From assembly GCA_903861645.1 (NCBI GenBank), contig CAIOVE010000018.1:1-64000 (forward strand): a stretch of DNA of 64,000 nt, given 5' to 3'. A program made the translations under genes and the position numbers. Of this stretch, positions 17,572-25,786 are shown piece by piece (the stretch's first letter is position 1; each line of letters begins with the position of its first letter). Source of the DNA: an uncultured Hyphomicrobiales bacterium (GTDB lineage: Bacteria; Pseudomonadota; Alphaproteobacteria; Rhizobiales; Beijerinckiaceae). Below the pieces are notes generated by a model that saw nothing but the letters and a program-made list of their open reading frames with translations, was not told the DNA's origin and ran no database searches.

Positions 17572-18731
17572 CGACGCCTTCCATGGAGCCAGTGCGACTC
17601 GGCGTCATCGGTCTTGGAATGGCCGGCGCGGTGATGGTTTACGCGGCCTCGCTGCATGCGGGAATCAAGCTGGTCGCCGCCGCCGATCCGCAACCGGCGC
17701 CGCGGGACGCCTTCATCCGGGATTTCGGCGGCGCCGCCCACGCCGACGCGCGTCAGGTTTGCGAAAGACCGGACATCGAGGCCGTCTATATCGCCACGCC
17801 TCATCAATTCCATCGCGAACACGCCATTCTCGCCGCCAATTGCGGCAAGCACATCATTGTCGAAAAGCCGCTGGCGCTGACGCTCGAGGATTGCGACGCC
17901 ATCATCGAGGCGGTGGATCGCAATCGCGTTCATCTCGTGGTTGGACATACCCATGGTTTCGACCCGGCCGTCCGGCGCATGCGCGCGCTCATACAATCGG
18001 GCGAGGTGGGCGAGCTTGGGCTCGTCGCCATGTGGAATTACACGAATTTCATCTATCGCCCGCGCCGTCCGGAGGAACTGGACACCGCGCGCGGCGGCGG
18101 CATCCTGTTCAATCAAATTCCCCATCAGATCGACACGATCCGGGTTCTCGGCGGCGATATCGCAAGCGTGCGCGGTTATGCGCGCCAGCTCGATCCCACG
18201 CGCCCCACCGAGGGGCTGGCTTCCGCGCTGATCCAGTTGAAGAGCGGCGCCGCCGCGAGCCTCGTGTATTCCGGCTACGATCATTTCGATGGCGACGAAT
18301 TTCATCACTGGATCGCGGAAAGCGGCGCGCCGAAGGCCGCCGACCAGCACGGGGCGGCGTTCCGGGCCCTCGCCGCGCGAACCGCTGATGAAACCGAACT
18401 GCGCGTGAAATCGTTCGCGCTCGGGGCGCGACCCTACACCTCGCCCCGGCATCAGCCGCATTTTGGCGCGATGCTCGTGATCTGCGCGAAAGCCGACCTG
18501 AGGGCCTCGCGGGATGGCGTCCTCGTGTACGACGGCAACGGCGCGCGGGAGATTCCGCTGGAAACCCGTGTTGGCGTTCCCGGACGCAACGAGGTCATGG
18601 ACGATCTCGTGGCGGCCGTTCGCGCGGGCGTCGCGCCCTTGCAGGACGCCCGATGGGGAAAGGCGACCCTCGCGGCCGCGCTGGCGCTGCAAAAGTCGGC
18701 GGAAACCAAGCGGGAGGTCGAGATCGCCTGA
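17568..18731 (+). CDS. Gfo/Idh/MocA oxidoreductase, similar to 4,5-dihydroxyphthalate cis-dihydrodiol dehydrogenase
   Basis: 387 residues. The N-terminal Rossmann motif RLGVIGLGMAGAVM binds NAD(P). The family catalytic lysine is in HIIVEKPLALTLEDCD, and the C-terminal sheet domain includes RGGGILFNQIPHQIDTIRVL with the conserved His. Most Gfo/Idh/MocA enzymes oxidise sugars or inositols, but Pht4 of phthalate catabolism belongs here. The Rieske oxygenases next door and a Pht5-like gene at 62 kb favour a dihydrodiol dehydrogenase role (inference). It overlaps the binding-protein gene by four bases. Confidence 0.8.
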   Translation: MTTPSMEPVRLGVIGLGMAGAVMVYAASLHAGIKLVAAADPQPAPRDAFIRDFGGAAHADARQVCERPDIEAVYIATPHQFHREHAILAANCGKHIIVEKPLALTLEDCDAIIEAVDRNRVHLVVGHTHGFDPAVRRMRALIQSGEVGELGLVAMWNYTNFIYRPRRPEELDTARGGGILFNQIPHQIDTIRVLGGDIASVRGYARQLDPTRPTEGLASALIQLKSGAAASLVYSGYDHFDGDEFHHWIAESGAPKAADQHGAAFRALAARTADETELRVKSFALGARPYTSPRHQPHFGAMLVICAKADLRASRDGVLVYDGNGAREIPLETRVGVPGRNEVMDDLVAAVRAGVAPLQDARWGKATLAAALALQKSAETKREVEIA

Positions 18732-18822
18732 CGGGCGCGTCGATCGCGTCCCGGCGACGGCGTCAGGGCTCAGCCCATGCGACCATAGTCACGCGTCGGA
18801 GAAAAAGAGCTTCAGCGTTATG

Positions 18823-18912
18823 TGGCGGAGAGGGAGGGATTCGAACCCCCGATACCCTTGCAGGTATGCCGCATTTCGAGTGCGGTGCATTCGACCACTC
18901 TGCCACCTCTCC
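18823..18912 (-). tRNA. tRNA-Ser(CGA)
   Basis: 90 bases including an encoded 3' CCA. Acceptor strands GGAGAGG/CCTCTCC pair perfectly, with the T-arm GGGGGTTCGAATCCC and a long variable arm as expected for serine tRNA. The seven-base anticodon loop CTCGAAA gives anticodon CGA, reading UCG codons. The 3' end faces the catabolic block to its left. Confidence 0.96.
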
Positions 18913-19139
18913 GGGTCACGACGGGGCGCGCCCCGCTTGGTCGACGCGGCGCATAACATCTTGCCGCGCGCCTCGCAAGGCGTGAGCGCCCGGCGATGGA
19001 CGCGAGGGGCTAGCCAGCGCTTGCCGGCGCGGCCGATTGCGTGCCATTCTACCCGCAAGGACGCGACATCCGGCGCTTTTCGCCGGAGAGTCGCGCATCC
19101 GCGGCGCGCCACGCGTCGCCCGTCACGGGAGGGAACCAC

Positions 19140-21332
19140 ATGTCCAACGTCAGTCGTCACGCCTGCCTGTCCGCCGCCGCCGTCGCGGCGTTGATGGCCT
19201 CCACGATCATCTCGGCGCGCGCGCAGGCGCCCGCGATCGGCGAAAAGGATCTCGGCGGCGTCGTCTCCAGCGCCAGCGGTCCCGAGGCGGGCGTCTGGGT
19301 CATCGCCGAGACCACCGACCTGCCGACGAAATTCGCCAAGATCGTCGTCACGGACGACGCCGGCCGGTACGTCATTCCCGACATGCCGAAGGCGAAATAC
19401 AAGGTCTGGGTGCGCGGCTATGGACTCGTGGATTCCGACAAGGTCGATGGCGAGCCCGGCAAGAGCCTGAACCTGACCGCGAAAGTCGCGCCGACGCCCG
19501 CCGCGGCGGCGAAATACTATCCAGGCATGTACTGGTATTCGATGCTGAACATTCCGCCGAAGGACCAGTTTCCCGGCAAGGGAACCGGCCCGGATGGCAA
19601 CGGCATACCGACCTTCATGAAGACGCAGGGCGCGTGGGTCGACACGATCAAGAACTCCTGCCAGTCCTGTCATGCGTTGGGCAGCGAGAATGTTCGCTCG
19701 CCACATGTCAAGGAACTGGCCGAAACCGTCGGCGAGAAGGAGTTCAAGACCTCCGCCGACATGTGGATGCGGCGCATCGCCTCCGGTCAGGCCATGGGCG
19801 GCATGAACCTCGCCATCGCGCGGCTTGGGCCGGACCTCGGCCTGAAGAACTTCGGCGACTGGACCGACCGCGTCGCCAAGGGCGAGCTGCCGGCCGAAAA
19901 GCCCTCGCGCCCCACCGGCATCGAGCGCAACATGGTGGTCAGCCTGTGGGACTGGGCCGAGCCCTTCACCTACATGCATGACGCGATCTCGACCGACAAG
20001 CGGAACCCGACCGTCAACGCCAACGGCTACATCTATGGCTCGCCGGAGGATTCGACCGACGACGTGCCGGTGCTCGATCCCGTCAACAACAAGGCGTGGA
20101 AGATCACCCACCCCTTCGCCGATCCCAAGACACCGAGCTCGAAAAACGATCCCAAGGGGCCGTCCGTGTTCTGGGGCGAGGATCCGATCTGGGACAGCCA
20201 CACGACCATCCACAACCTGATCATGGACGAGAAGGCGCGGCTCTGGTTCAGCGCCCGCGGGCGCCCGCTGGAAAACCCCGATTATTGCAAGTCCGGCCCC
20301 AACGCCCTGCCATCGGCGAAACTCGCGCCGATCGCCGCCAATGGCCGGCAGATGTCGTTCTATGATCCCAAGACGCAGAAGTTCACGCTGATCAACACGT
20401 GCTTTGGCACCCATCACCTCTATTTCGGCCACGACAAGGACAACACCCTGTGGACCAGCGCCGGCGGCCCCGCCGCGGTCGCGGTCGGCTGGCTGAACAC
20501 CAAGGTGTTCGAGGAGACCGGCGACGTGAACAAGGCGCAGGGCTGGGCGCCGGAAATCGTCGACGTGCCGGGCCTCGGCAAGCGCGGCGACTATGTCGAC
20601 GAGAAGGCCCCCGTCGACCCCGCCAAGCAGAAGCGCGTCATCGCCGGTTTCTATGGCGTGCAACCGAGCCCGGTGGATGACTCCATCTGGGGTCAGTCGA
20701 TGGACATCGGCTTCTCGCGGCTCGAGCAGCCGGGCTATCTCATCCGGTTCATCCCCGGTTCCGATCCCATCAACACCGGCCTGACGGAACTCTTCCAGCC
20801 GCCGGAAGGCACGTTCGGTCCGCGCGGCGTCGACGTCGACACCAAGGGCGTGGTCTGGACGGCGCTCGCCAGCGGCCAGATGGCCAGCTTCGACCGCTCG
20901 AAGTGCAAGGAACCGCTGAAGGGACCGAACACGGTCACCGGCAAGCAGTGCATGGAAGGCTGGACGCTCTATCCCTTCGCCGGCCCGACCTTCAAGGGCG
21001 TCGAGGGCAGCGCCGAGCACGCCTATTACGTCTGGGTCGATCGCTACAACACGCTGGGCCTCGGCAACGATGTCCCGCTGGCGATGACGAACGGCGGCGA
21101 GTCCATCACGGCGCTCGTCGGCGGCAAGCTCGTCAGCCTGCACGTGCCCTACCCCGCCGGCTTCTTCACCAAGAATGTCGACGGTCGCATCGACGATCCG
21201 AACGCGGGCTGGAAGGGCCGCGCGCTCTGGACCACCTCGGGCACGCGCACGATGTTCCACAGCGAAACCGGCAAGGGCGAACGCCCGCGGGTGTTCAAGA
21301 TCCAGATGCGCCCGGACCCGCTGGCGCACTAG
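19140..21332 (+). CDS. Secreted mono-haem cytochrome-like protein with carboxypeptidase-regulatory-like domain
   Basis: 730 residues from the ATG at 19140 with GGGAGGG upstream. A signal peptide ends near TIISARAQA. Residues about 35-115 resemble a carboxypeptidase-regulatory (Ig-like) domain: GVVSSASGPEAGVWVIAET and DDAGRYVIPDMPKAKYKVWV. One haem c site, CQSCH, has Cys174, Cys177 and His178. The long remainder has repeated tryptophan-rich strands (FWGEDPIWDSHTTIHNLIMD, WTALASGQMASFDRSKC), suggesting a beta-propeller. Codon choice looks strongly optimised compared with the genes to its left, which suggests high expression. Function is unknown; a periplasmic redox role is likely. Confidence 0.75.
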   Translation: MSNVSRHACLSAAAVAALMASTIISARAQAPAIGEKDLGGVVSSASGPEAGVWVIAETTDLPTKFAKIVVTDDAGRYVIPDMPKAKYKVWVRGYGLVDSDKVDGEPGKSLNLTAKVAPTPAAAAKYYPGMYWYSMLNIPPKDQFPGKGTGPDGNGIPTFMKTQGAWVDTIKNSCQSCHALGSENVRSPHVKELAETVGEKEFKTSADMWMRRIASGQAMGGMNLAIARLGPDLGLKNFGDWTDRVAKGELPAEKPSRPTGIERNMVVSLWDWAEPFTYMHDAISTDKRNPTVNANGYIYGSPEDSTDDVPVLDPVNNKAWKITHPFADPKTPSSKNDPKGPSVFWGEDPIWDSHTTIHNLIMDEKARLWFSARGRPLENPDYCKSGPNALPSAKLAPIAANGRQMSFYDPKTQKFTLINTCFGTHHLYFGHDKDNTLWTSAGGPAAVAVGWLNTKVFEETGDVNKAQGWAPEIVDVPGLGKRGDYVDEKAPVDPAKQKRVIAGFYGVQPSPVDDSIWGQSMDIGFSRLEQPGYLIRFIPGSDPINTGLTELFQPPEGTFGPRGVDVDTKGVVWTALASGQMASFDRSKCKEPLKGPNTVTGKQCMEGWTLYPFAGPTFKGVEGSAEHAYYVWVDRYNTLGLGNDVPLAMTNGGESITALVGGKLVSLHVPYPAGFFTKNVDGRIDDPNAGWKGRALWTTSGTRTMFHSETGKGERPRVFKIQMRPDPLAH

Positions 21333-21352
21333 GGCCGCGAAAAACAACAAAT

Positions 21353-21382
21353 GGCGCGGATCGCGAGGTCCGCGCCCTTTTC
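21353..21382 (+). terminator. Rho-independent terminator after the cytochrome-like gene
   Basis: GGCGCGGA (21353-21360) and TCCGCGCC (21369-21376) form an 8-base perfect stem with an 8-base loop, followed by CTTTTCATT. It lies 20 bases after the stop at 21332. Confidence 0.8.
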
Positions 21383-21395
21383 ATTGGGCGAGCGT

Positions 21396-22010
21396 TCAGC
21401 GCGGCGGGATTTCGGCCAGAATTTCGGCGACCGCGGCGATCCGCGCGACGGGTCGAAGCGCCTCGATCGAGACCTCGTGAACCCGGCGCGAGAAGGTCGC
21501 GCACCCGTCCTCGAGCACGGTGATATCGAACTCCCGCACATGCGCGTCGCGCACGGTGGAGGCGACGCCGCCATTGGTGACGATTCCAGCGCAGATCAGC
21601 CGCGTGACGCCCGACTTGCGCAGCACGTATTCCAGTCGCGACATGTAAAAGGCCGAATAGGCGATTTTCTCGACGCAGGCGTCGGCGGGCGCGAGTTCAT
21701 CCACCAGCGCCTGACCCCACGCGCCCGGCGCGAAATCGCCCTTGCGCAAAAACGGTCGCAACTGTTTGAGATGTGGCGAGATGATCGGTTCGCCGCCACG
21801 ACCCGGCGGCAGCGTGAACAGGGTCGCCACGATCATGCCGCCGCCCGCCCTGATCGCGTGGGCCAGCGGCGCGAGGCGCGCCGGCAACGCGGCGATATCG
21901 TCGCTCTTCTGCCCGCCACGCCCGTAGGCGCCGTCGGGATGAATGAAATCGTTCTGCAAATCGAGCAGCAGCAGCGCCGATTCGCGCATGTCGAACGCGG
22001 CGCCGCTCAT
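21396..22010 (-). CDS. Isochorismatase-fold hydrolase lacking the nucleophilic cysteine
   Basis: 204 residues. Asp17 (LLLLDLQNDFIHPDG) and Lys115 (VEKIAYSAFY) match two of the catalytic triad of isochorismatase-like hydrolases. The usual cysteine in the GIxTNxCVxST motif is Gly148 (GIVTNGGVASTVRDAH). Amidases of this family (nicotinamidase, maleamate amidase) need that Cys; isochorismatases such as PhzD use Asp/Lys without it. So an acid-base vinyl-ether-type or other reaction is more likely than amide hydrolysis. It overlaps the upstream lyase gene by four bases and ends the GntR-led operon. Confidence 0.82.
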   Translation of the reverse strand: MSGAAFDMRESALLLLDLQNDFIHPDGAYGRGGQKSDDIAALPARLAPLAHAIRAGGGMIVATLFTLPPGRGGEPIISPHLKQLRPFLRKGDFAPGAWGQALVDELAPADACVEKIAYSAFYMSRLEYVLRKSGVTRLICAGIVTNGGVASTVRDAHVREFDITVLEDGCATFSRRVHEVSIEALRPVARIAAVAEILAEIPPR

Positions 22011-22885
22011 CGCCCGCCGCCCTCGTAGCGCTTGCCGCGCGCCAATATGCCGGCGGTGCCCAGCATGTCGTTCAATCCATCGAAATCATACATGCGGTTG
22101 CGGAAACCGTCGCTGGTGCCGTCGCGCGCGAGACCCGCGTAGAAATCGCGCGCGGCGAGCGCCAGCGCGCGCACGATGCCGCCGGGAAAGATCACCAGCG
22201 CGAAACCCATTTCCTGCAATTGCGCCGCCGGCGTCACCGGCGTCGCGCCGCCCTCCACCATGTTGGCCATCAAGGGCGTCGCGCGGTCGAAGGCGCCGCC
22301 GACCCGCGCGAGATCGTCGCGGCTTTTCGGCGCCTCGATGAACAGCATGTCGGCGCCCGCCGCGCGATAGGCGCGCGCGCGCTCGGTGGCGCGCTCGAAT
22401 CCTTCCACCGCGACGGCGTCCGTGCGCGCGATGACGAGTGTTTCCCGATCGCGACGACTGTCGACGGCGGCGTGTATCTTGCCGACCATTTCGTTGGTCG
22501 AGACCAGTTCCTTGCCGGCGAGATGCCCGCAGCGTTTCGGCAGCACCTGATCCTCGAATTGCAGGGCGCTCGCGCCGGCGCGCTCGAACACCCGCATGGT
22601 TCGCTCGACGTTGAGCGCGTTGCCGTGGCCTGTGTCCGCGTCGACGATGAGCGGCGTGTCGACCCGCTCGCGGATGTGCGACAGCGTGTCGGCGACTTCC
22701 GTCATCGTCACGAGGCCAATGTCGGGGCGGCCCAGCTTCGTGTAGGCAATGCCCGCGCCCGAAAGATAAAGCGCCTCGAAGCCCGCATCCGCCGCGATCG
22801 ACGCGGTCAACGCGTCGAATACGCCGGGCGCGACGACGATGGGCGAGCGCGCAAGCCGCGCGCGCAAGGTCTCGGGCGTGCTCAT
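22007..22885 (-). CDS. Isocitrate lyase/PEP mutase-family carbon-carbon lyase (dimethylmalate/methylisocitrate lyase-like)
   Basis: 292 residues from the ATG at 22885, which overlaps the gntR stop as ATGA. Family features: PGVFDALTASIAADAGFEAL, metal-binding VDADTGHGN, and the lyase signature EDQVLPKRCGH with the catalytic Cys. Then come GKELVSTNEMVGKI and VIARTDAVAVEGFERA. Such enzymes cleave 2-methylisocitrate, 2,3-dimethylmalate or similar hydroxy-acids into pyruvate-type products, or decarboxylate oxaloacetate. Being in one locus with an aconitase-family hydratase suggests it cleaves the hydratase product, as Dml follows dimethylmaleate hydratase in nicotinate fermentation (inference). 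Confidence 0.85.
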   Translation of the reverse strand: MSTPETLRARLARSPIVVAPGVFDALTASIAADAGFEALYLSGAGIAYTKLGRPDIGLVTMTEVADTLSHIRERVDTPLIVDADTGHGNALNVERTMRVFERAGASALQFEDQVLPKRCGHLAGKELVSTNEMVGKIHAAVDSRRDRETLVIARTDAVAVEGFERATERARAYRAAGADMLFIEAPKSRDDLARVGGAFDRATPLMANMVEGGATPVTPAAQLQEMGFALVIFPGGIVRALALAARDFYAGLARDGTSDGFRNRMYDFDGLNDMLGTAGILARGKRYEGGGR

Positions 22886-23664
22886 GCGTCGGCTCCAGCC
22901 ATTTCGCGCGCCGCCGGCGCCCAACGGACTCCCGCCGCGCCCGCCTCGCGCGCCAGCGCCATGCGGAATGTGTAGCGATCGGGCCGATAGAGCGCGCGCA
23001 GATATTCAATGCCGCGCCCGCTGGCGTCATGCACCACGCGCGTCATGGCGATCAGCGGCGCGCCGATGGCGACGTCAAGCGCGGCAGCGGCCTCGGGCGT
23101 GGCGAGTTCCGCGGAAATGTCCTGCGTCGCGTGATCCGCGGCGAGTCCATTGAGTTCGAGCAGGGCGAGCAGCGGACGCCGCGCCAGATCGCGGCGCGTG
23201 TAGAGACGCCCGATGTCTTCCGGCACGCAGGTTGTCAGAAACGAGAACGGCGCGCCGTCGATGAGCCGACGTCGCAGCGACCATTGCACGCGTTCGCCGG
23301 GCTTCAGCCCGAGCGCGCGGGCGACGTCCGGCAGGGGATCGCGATAGTCGAACTCCAGCAGATTCACTTGCGTCGTGCGACCCATCTCGACGAGATGGGT
23401 CATCACGTCGGCGAGCTCCACCGCGATGGGTTGCGGCTTGCCGCGATCGGAGAGGAACGTGCCGGCGCCCTGCCGCCGCTCGATCAGGCCCTCTTCCTCG
23501 AGCAGCGCCAGCGCGCGCCGCAAGGTCACGCGCGAGACGCCGAATTCCGCCGCGAGCGACTGCTCGCCGGGCAGGCCGCCATCGCGATCGAACGCGCCCC
23601 GGGCGATCCGGTCGCGCAGGGTCAGGTGGATTTGCCTCGTCTTGGAGAGGTCGGCGACCGCCAT
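22882..23664 (-). CDS. GntR-family regulator, HutC subfamily
   Basis: 260 residues. The winged helix spans about residues 10-78: RQIHLTLRDRIARGAF, LPGEQSLAAEFGVSRVTLRR and the wing IERRQGAGTFLS. A UTRA effector domain follows (about 95-240), with VQWSLRRRLIDGAPFSFLTT and RALYRPDRYTFRM, which marks the HutC subfamily. It is first in an operon with the lyase and isochorismatase-fold genes and is divergent from the LeuC/D-like genes. The TTGTC-N10-GACAA site in the gap, repeated upstream of the gene at 35347, is its likely operator. Confidence 0.9.
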   Translation of the reverse strand: MAVADLSKTRQIHLTLRDRIARGAFDRDGGLPGEQSLAAEFGVSRVTLRRALALLEEEGLIERRQGAGTFLSDRGKPQPIAVELADVMTHLVEMGRTTQVNLLEFDYRDPLPDVARALGLKPGERVQWSLRRRLIDGAPFSFLTTCVPEDIGRLYTRRDLARRPLLALLELNGLAADHATQDISAELATPEAAAALDVAIGAPLIAMTRVVHDASGRGIEYLRALYRPDRYTFRMALAREAGAAGVRWAPAAREMAGADA

Positions 23665-23692
23665 TGCAAACCATCCGGAAATGCGGTTTCAA

Positions 23693-23734
23693 TTGTCCAC
23701 ATTATAAGACAAGTGGCCGATGACAAGTGGCCGA
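23693..23734. promoter_or_regulatory. Probable GntR operator plus tandem repeat in the divergent promoter region
   Basis: TTGTC (23693-23697) and GACAA (23708-23712) are spaced by 10 bases; the right side reads TAAGACAA. The 13-mer GACAAGTGGCCGA occurs twice in tandem (23708-23720 and 23722-23734), giving a 14-base period. All lie between the divergent gntR (23664) and leuC-like (23754) starts. The same TTGTC-N10-GACAA arrangement is at 35304-35323. Confidence 0.6.
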
Positions 23735-23753
23735 AGCGTGGAGACGCGGTGGG

Positions 23754-25160
23754 ATGGCGACGCCCCGCACCATCATCGACAAGATCTGGGACGCGCACGC
23801 CATCGTCACGCGCGTGGATGGTGACACGCTGCTGTGGATCGACCGGCATTTCGTGCATGAAGGCTCGCACCACGGTTTCGGACAGGTCGCGGCGCGGGGC
23901 GCGCGCGTCGAGCGCCCGGACCTCACCTTCGGCGTCGCCGACCATTACGCGCCGACGCGGCCCAACGCCGTCCAGTCGCCGGAAGTCCGTGCCATGGTCG
24001 CCAAGCTCGACGCCAATACGCGGACCCATGGCGTGCGCAACTTCGGCATCGGCGATCCGCGCCGGGGCATCGCCCACGTGGTCGCGCCGGAACTAGGCCT
24101 GACGCTGCCCGGCCTCGCCATCGTGTGCGGCGACAGCCACACGTCCACCCATGGCGCGCTGGGAGCCTACGCCTTCGGCATAGGCGCTTCGGAAGTCGCC
24201 CACGTGCTGATGACGCAGACGATCTGGCAATCGCGTCCGCGCCGCATGCGCATCCGCGTCGATGGCGCGCTGACGCCCGGCGTCGCCGCCAAGGACATGG
24301 CGCTGGCGCTGATCGAGCGGCTGGGCGCGGGATACGCGCGGGGCTGCGCCATCGAATACGCGGGCTCGGCGATCCGCGGTCTTTCCATCGAGGGTCGTCT
24401 GACCCTGTGCAATCTGTCGATCGAACTGGGATCGCGGCTGGGACTCGTCGCGCCGGACGAGACAACCTTCGCCTATCTGCGCGATCGGCCCTTTGGCCCC
24501 GGGGGCGCGGCCTTCGAGGCGGCGGTCGCCAACTGGCGCGAACTCGCCAGCGATGATGAGGCCGCCTTCGACGTCGACATCGCCATCGATGGCGCGGCGA
24601 TCCCGCCGACGGTGACCTGGGGCGTCAATCCCGAGCAGGCGGCGCCGATCACGGCCACGGTGCCCGATCCCGACCGCGCGCCCGATCCATTGAAGGCCGA
24701 GGCGTGGCGCGACGCCATCGACTACATGGGCCTGCGCGCCGGCATGAAGCTGACGGAAATCCGGGTCGACAGGGTTTTCATCGGCTCCTGCACCAACAGC
24801 CGCATCGAGGATCTGCGCGCGGCGGCGGCCGTGCTGACGGGCCGCAAGGCCGTCGTGCCGGGCCTCGTGTCGCCCGGCTCGATGACGGTGAAGCGCCGGG
24901 CCGAGGCGGAAGGTCTCGACCGCGTGTTCATCGACGCGGGGCTGGAATGGGCGGACGCCGGTTGCTCCATGTGCGTCGGCATGAATGGCGAAGAGGTGCC
25001 GCCCGGCGAACGCTGCGCCTCGACGACGAACCGCAACTTCAAGGGGCGACAGGGCAAGGGCAGCCGCACCCATCTGATGTCGCCCGCCATGGCGGCCGCG
25101 GCCGCGGTCACCGGCCATCTCACCGATGCGCGGCCCCTGCTTGCCGGGAGGCGCCCATGA
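23754..25160 (+). CDS. LeuC-like large subunit of an aconitase-family hydro-lyase
   Basis: 468 residues from the ATG at 23754; an upstream in-frame GTG at 23727 lies in the repeat region. The three [4Fe-4S] cysteines are present: one in FIGSCTNSRIEDLRAA and two in the CxxC of AGCSMCVGMNGEEV. VCGDSHTSTHGALGAYAFGI is the family active-site block. LeuC makes 3-isopropylmalate from 2-isopropylmalate; relatives (DmdA, maleate or citraconate hydratases) hydrate substituted maleates. Its placement opposite gntR-lyase rather than with leuB points to the catabolic type (inference). True leuC should be elsewhere in the genome. Confidence 0.88.
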   Translation: MATPRTIIDKIWDAHAIVTRVDGDTLLWIDRHFVHEGSHHGFGQVAARGARVERPDLTFGVADHYAPTRPNAVQSPEVRAMVAKLDANTRTHGVRNFGIGDPRRGIAHVVAPELGLTLPGLAIVCGDSHTSTHGALGAYAFGIGASEVAHVLMTQTIWQSRPRRMRIRVDGALTPGVAAKDMALALIERLGAGYARGCAIEYAGSAIRGLSIEGRLTLCNLSIELGSRLGLVAPDETTFAYLRDRPFGPGGAAFEAAVANWRELASDDEAAFDVDIAIDGAAIPPTVTWGVNPEQAAPITATVPDPDRAPDPLKAEAWRDAIDYMGLRAGMKLTEIRVDRVFIGSCTNSRIEDLRAAAAVLTGRKAVVPGLVSPGSMTVKRRAEAEGLDRVFIDAGLEWADAGCSMCVGMNGEEVPPGERCASTTNRNFKGRQGKGSRTHLMSPAMAAAAAVTGHLTDARPLLAGRRP

Positions 25161-25786
25161 CGCCGTTCACCTCGCTGGAGGCGCCGGCCTGCCCGCTGGG
25201 GCTCGCCAATGTCGACACCGACCAGTTGATCCCCGCGCGCTTCATGCAGACGCCGCGCGCCGAGGGTTACGGCAAATTCCTGCTGCATGATCTCAGGCGC
25301 GACGAGGCGGGCGCGCCGAAAACAGGTTTTCCCTTGAACGACCCGCGCTACGCCGGCGCGCGCGCGATGATCGCGCGCAAGAATTTCGGCTGCGGCTCGT
25401 CGCGCGAGGCGGCGGTCTATGTGCTGGTCGACAGCGGTTATCGCTGCGTGATCGCGCCGAGCTTCGGCGATATTTTTTCGTCGAACGCCATCAAGAACGG
25501 TCTTCTGCCGGCCATCGTCTCGGAGGCCGACGCCGACGCGCTGCTCGCCAACGCCTCCATCGTCGCCGGCGGCGCGCTGCGCGTCGATCTCGCCGAACAG
25601 ACCATCGTCGCGGGCAACCTTGTCGTGCCTTTCACGGTCAGAACCGACTGGAAGCAACGTTTGCTCAACGGCTGGGACGACGTCGATCTGACGAAATCCT
25701 TCGCGCGGGACATCGCCGCCTTCGTCGCCGCCGACGCGAAGCTGCGGCCATGGGCGCGACCCGTCGCGCCCGACGGAGAGAACTAG
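25157..25786 (+). CDS. LeuD-like small subunit of an aconitase-family hydro-lyase
   Basis: 209 residues, starting at an ATG that overlaps the LeuC-like stop (ATGA) with GGGAGG 6 bases upstream. The swivel domain is recognised by ANVDTDQLIPARFM near the N-terminus, ARKNFGCGSSREAAVYVL and APSFGDIFSSNAIKNGLLP. The length matches the bacterial LeuD of about 200 residues rather than the short archaeal form. Together with the large subunit it should hydrate or dehydrate a substituted malate. Its stop overlaps that of the convergent 696-residue membrane protein. Confidence 0.88.
   Translation: MTPFTSLEAPACPLGLANVDTDQLIPARFMQTPRAEGYGKFLLHDLRRDEAGAPKTGFPLNDPRYAGARAMIARKNFGCGSSREAAVYVLVDSGYRCVIAPSFGDIFSSNAIKNGLLPAIVSEADADALLANASIVAGGALRVDLAEQTIVAGNLVVPFTVRTDWKQRLLNGWDDVDLTKSFARDIAAFVAADAKLRPWARPVAPDGEN

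Noticed and set aside
18823-18912. Attachment-site repeat of the tRNA-Ser 3' end
   Set aside because: I looked for a second copy of the 3' segment within the block to the left and found none in the window; it may lie outside.
18789-21350. 853-residue open frame on the minus strand
   Set aside because: It is antisense to the secreted haem protein, runs through the tRNA-Ser gene, and has the Arg/His/Ala-rich composition of GC-rich shadow frames.
23754-25786. Simple annotation as biosynthetic leuCD
   Set aside because: Not rejected outright, but the absence of leuB/leuA and the divergent GntR-lyase operon make a catabolic hydratase more likely.
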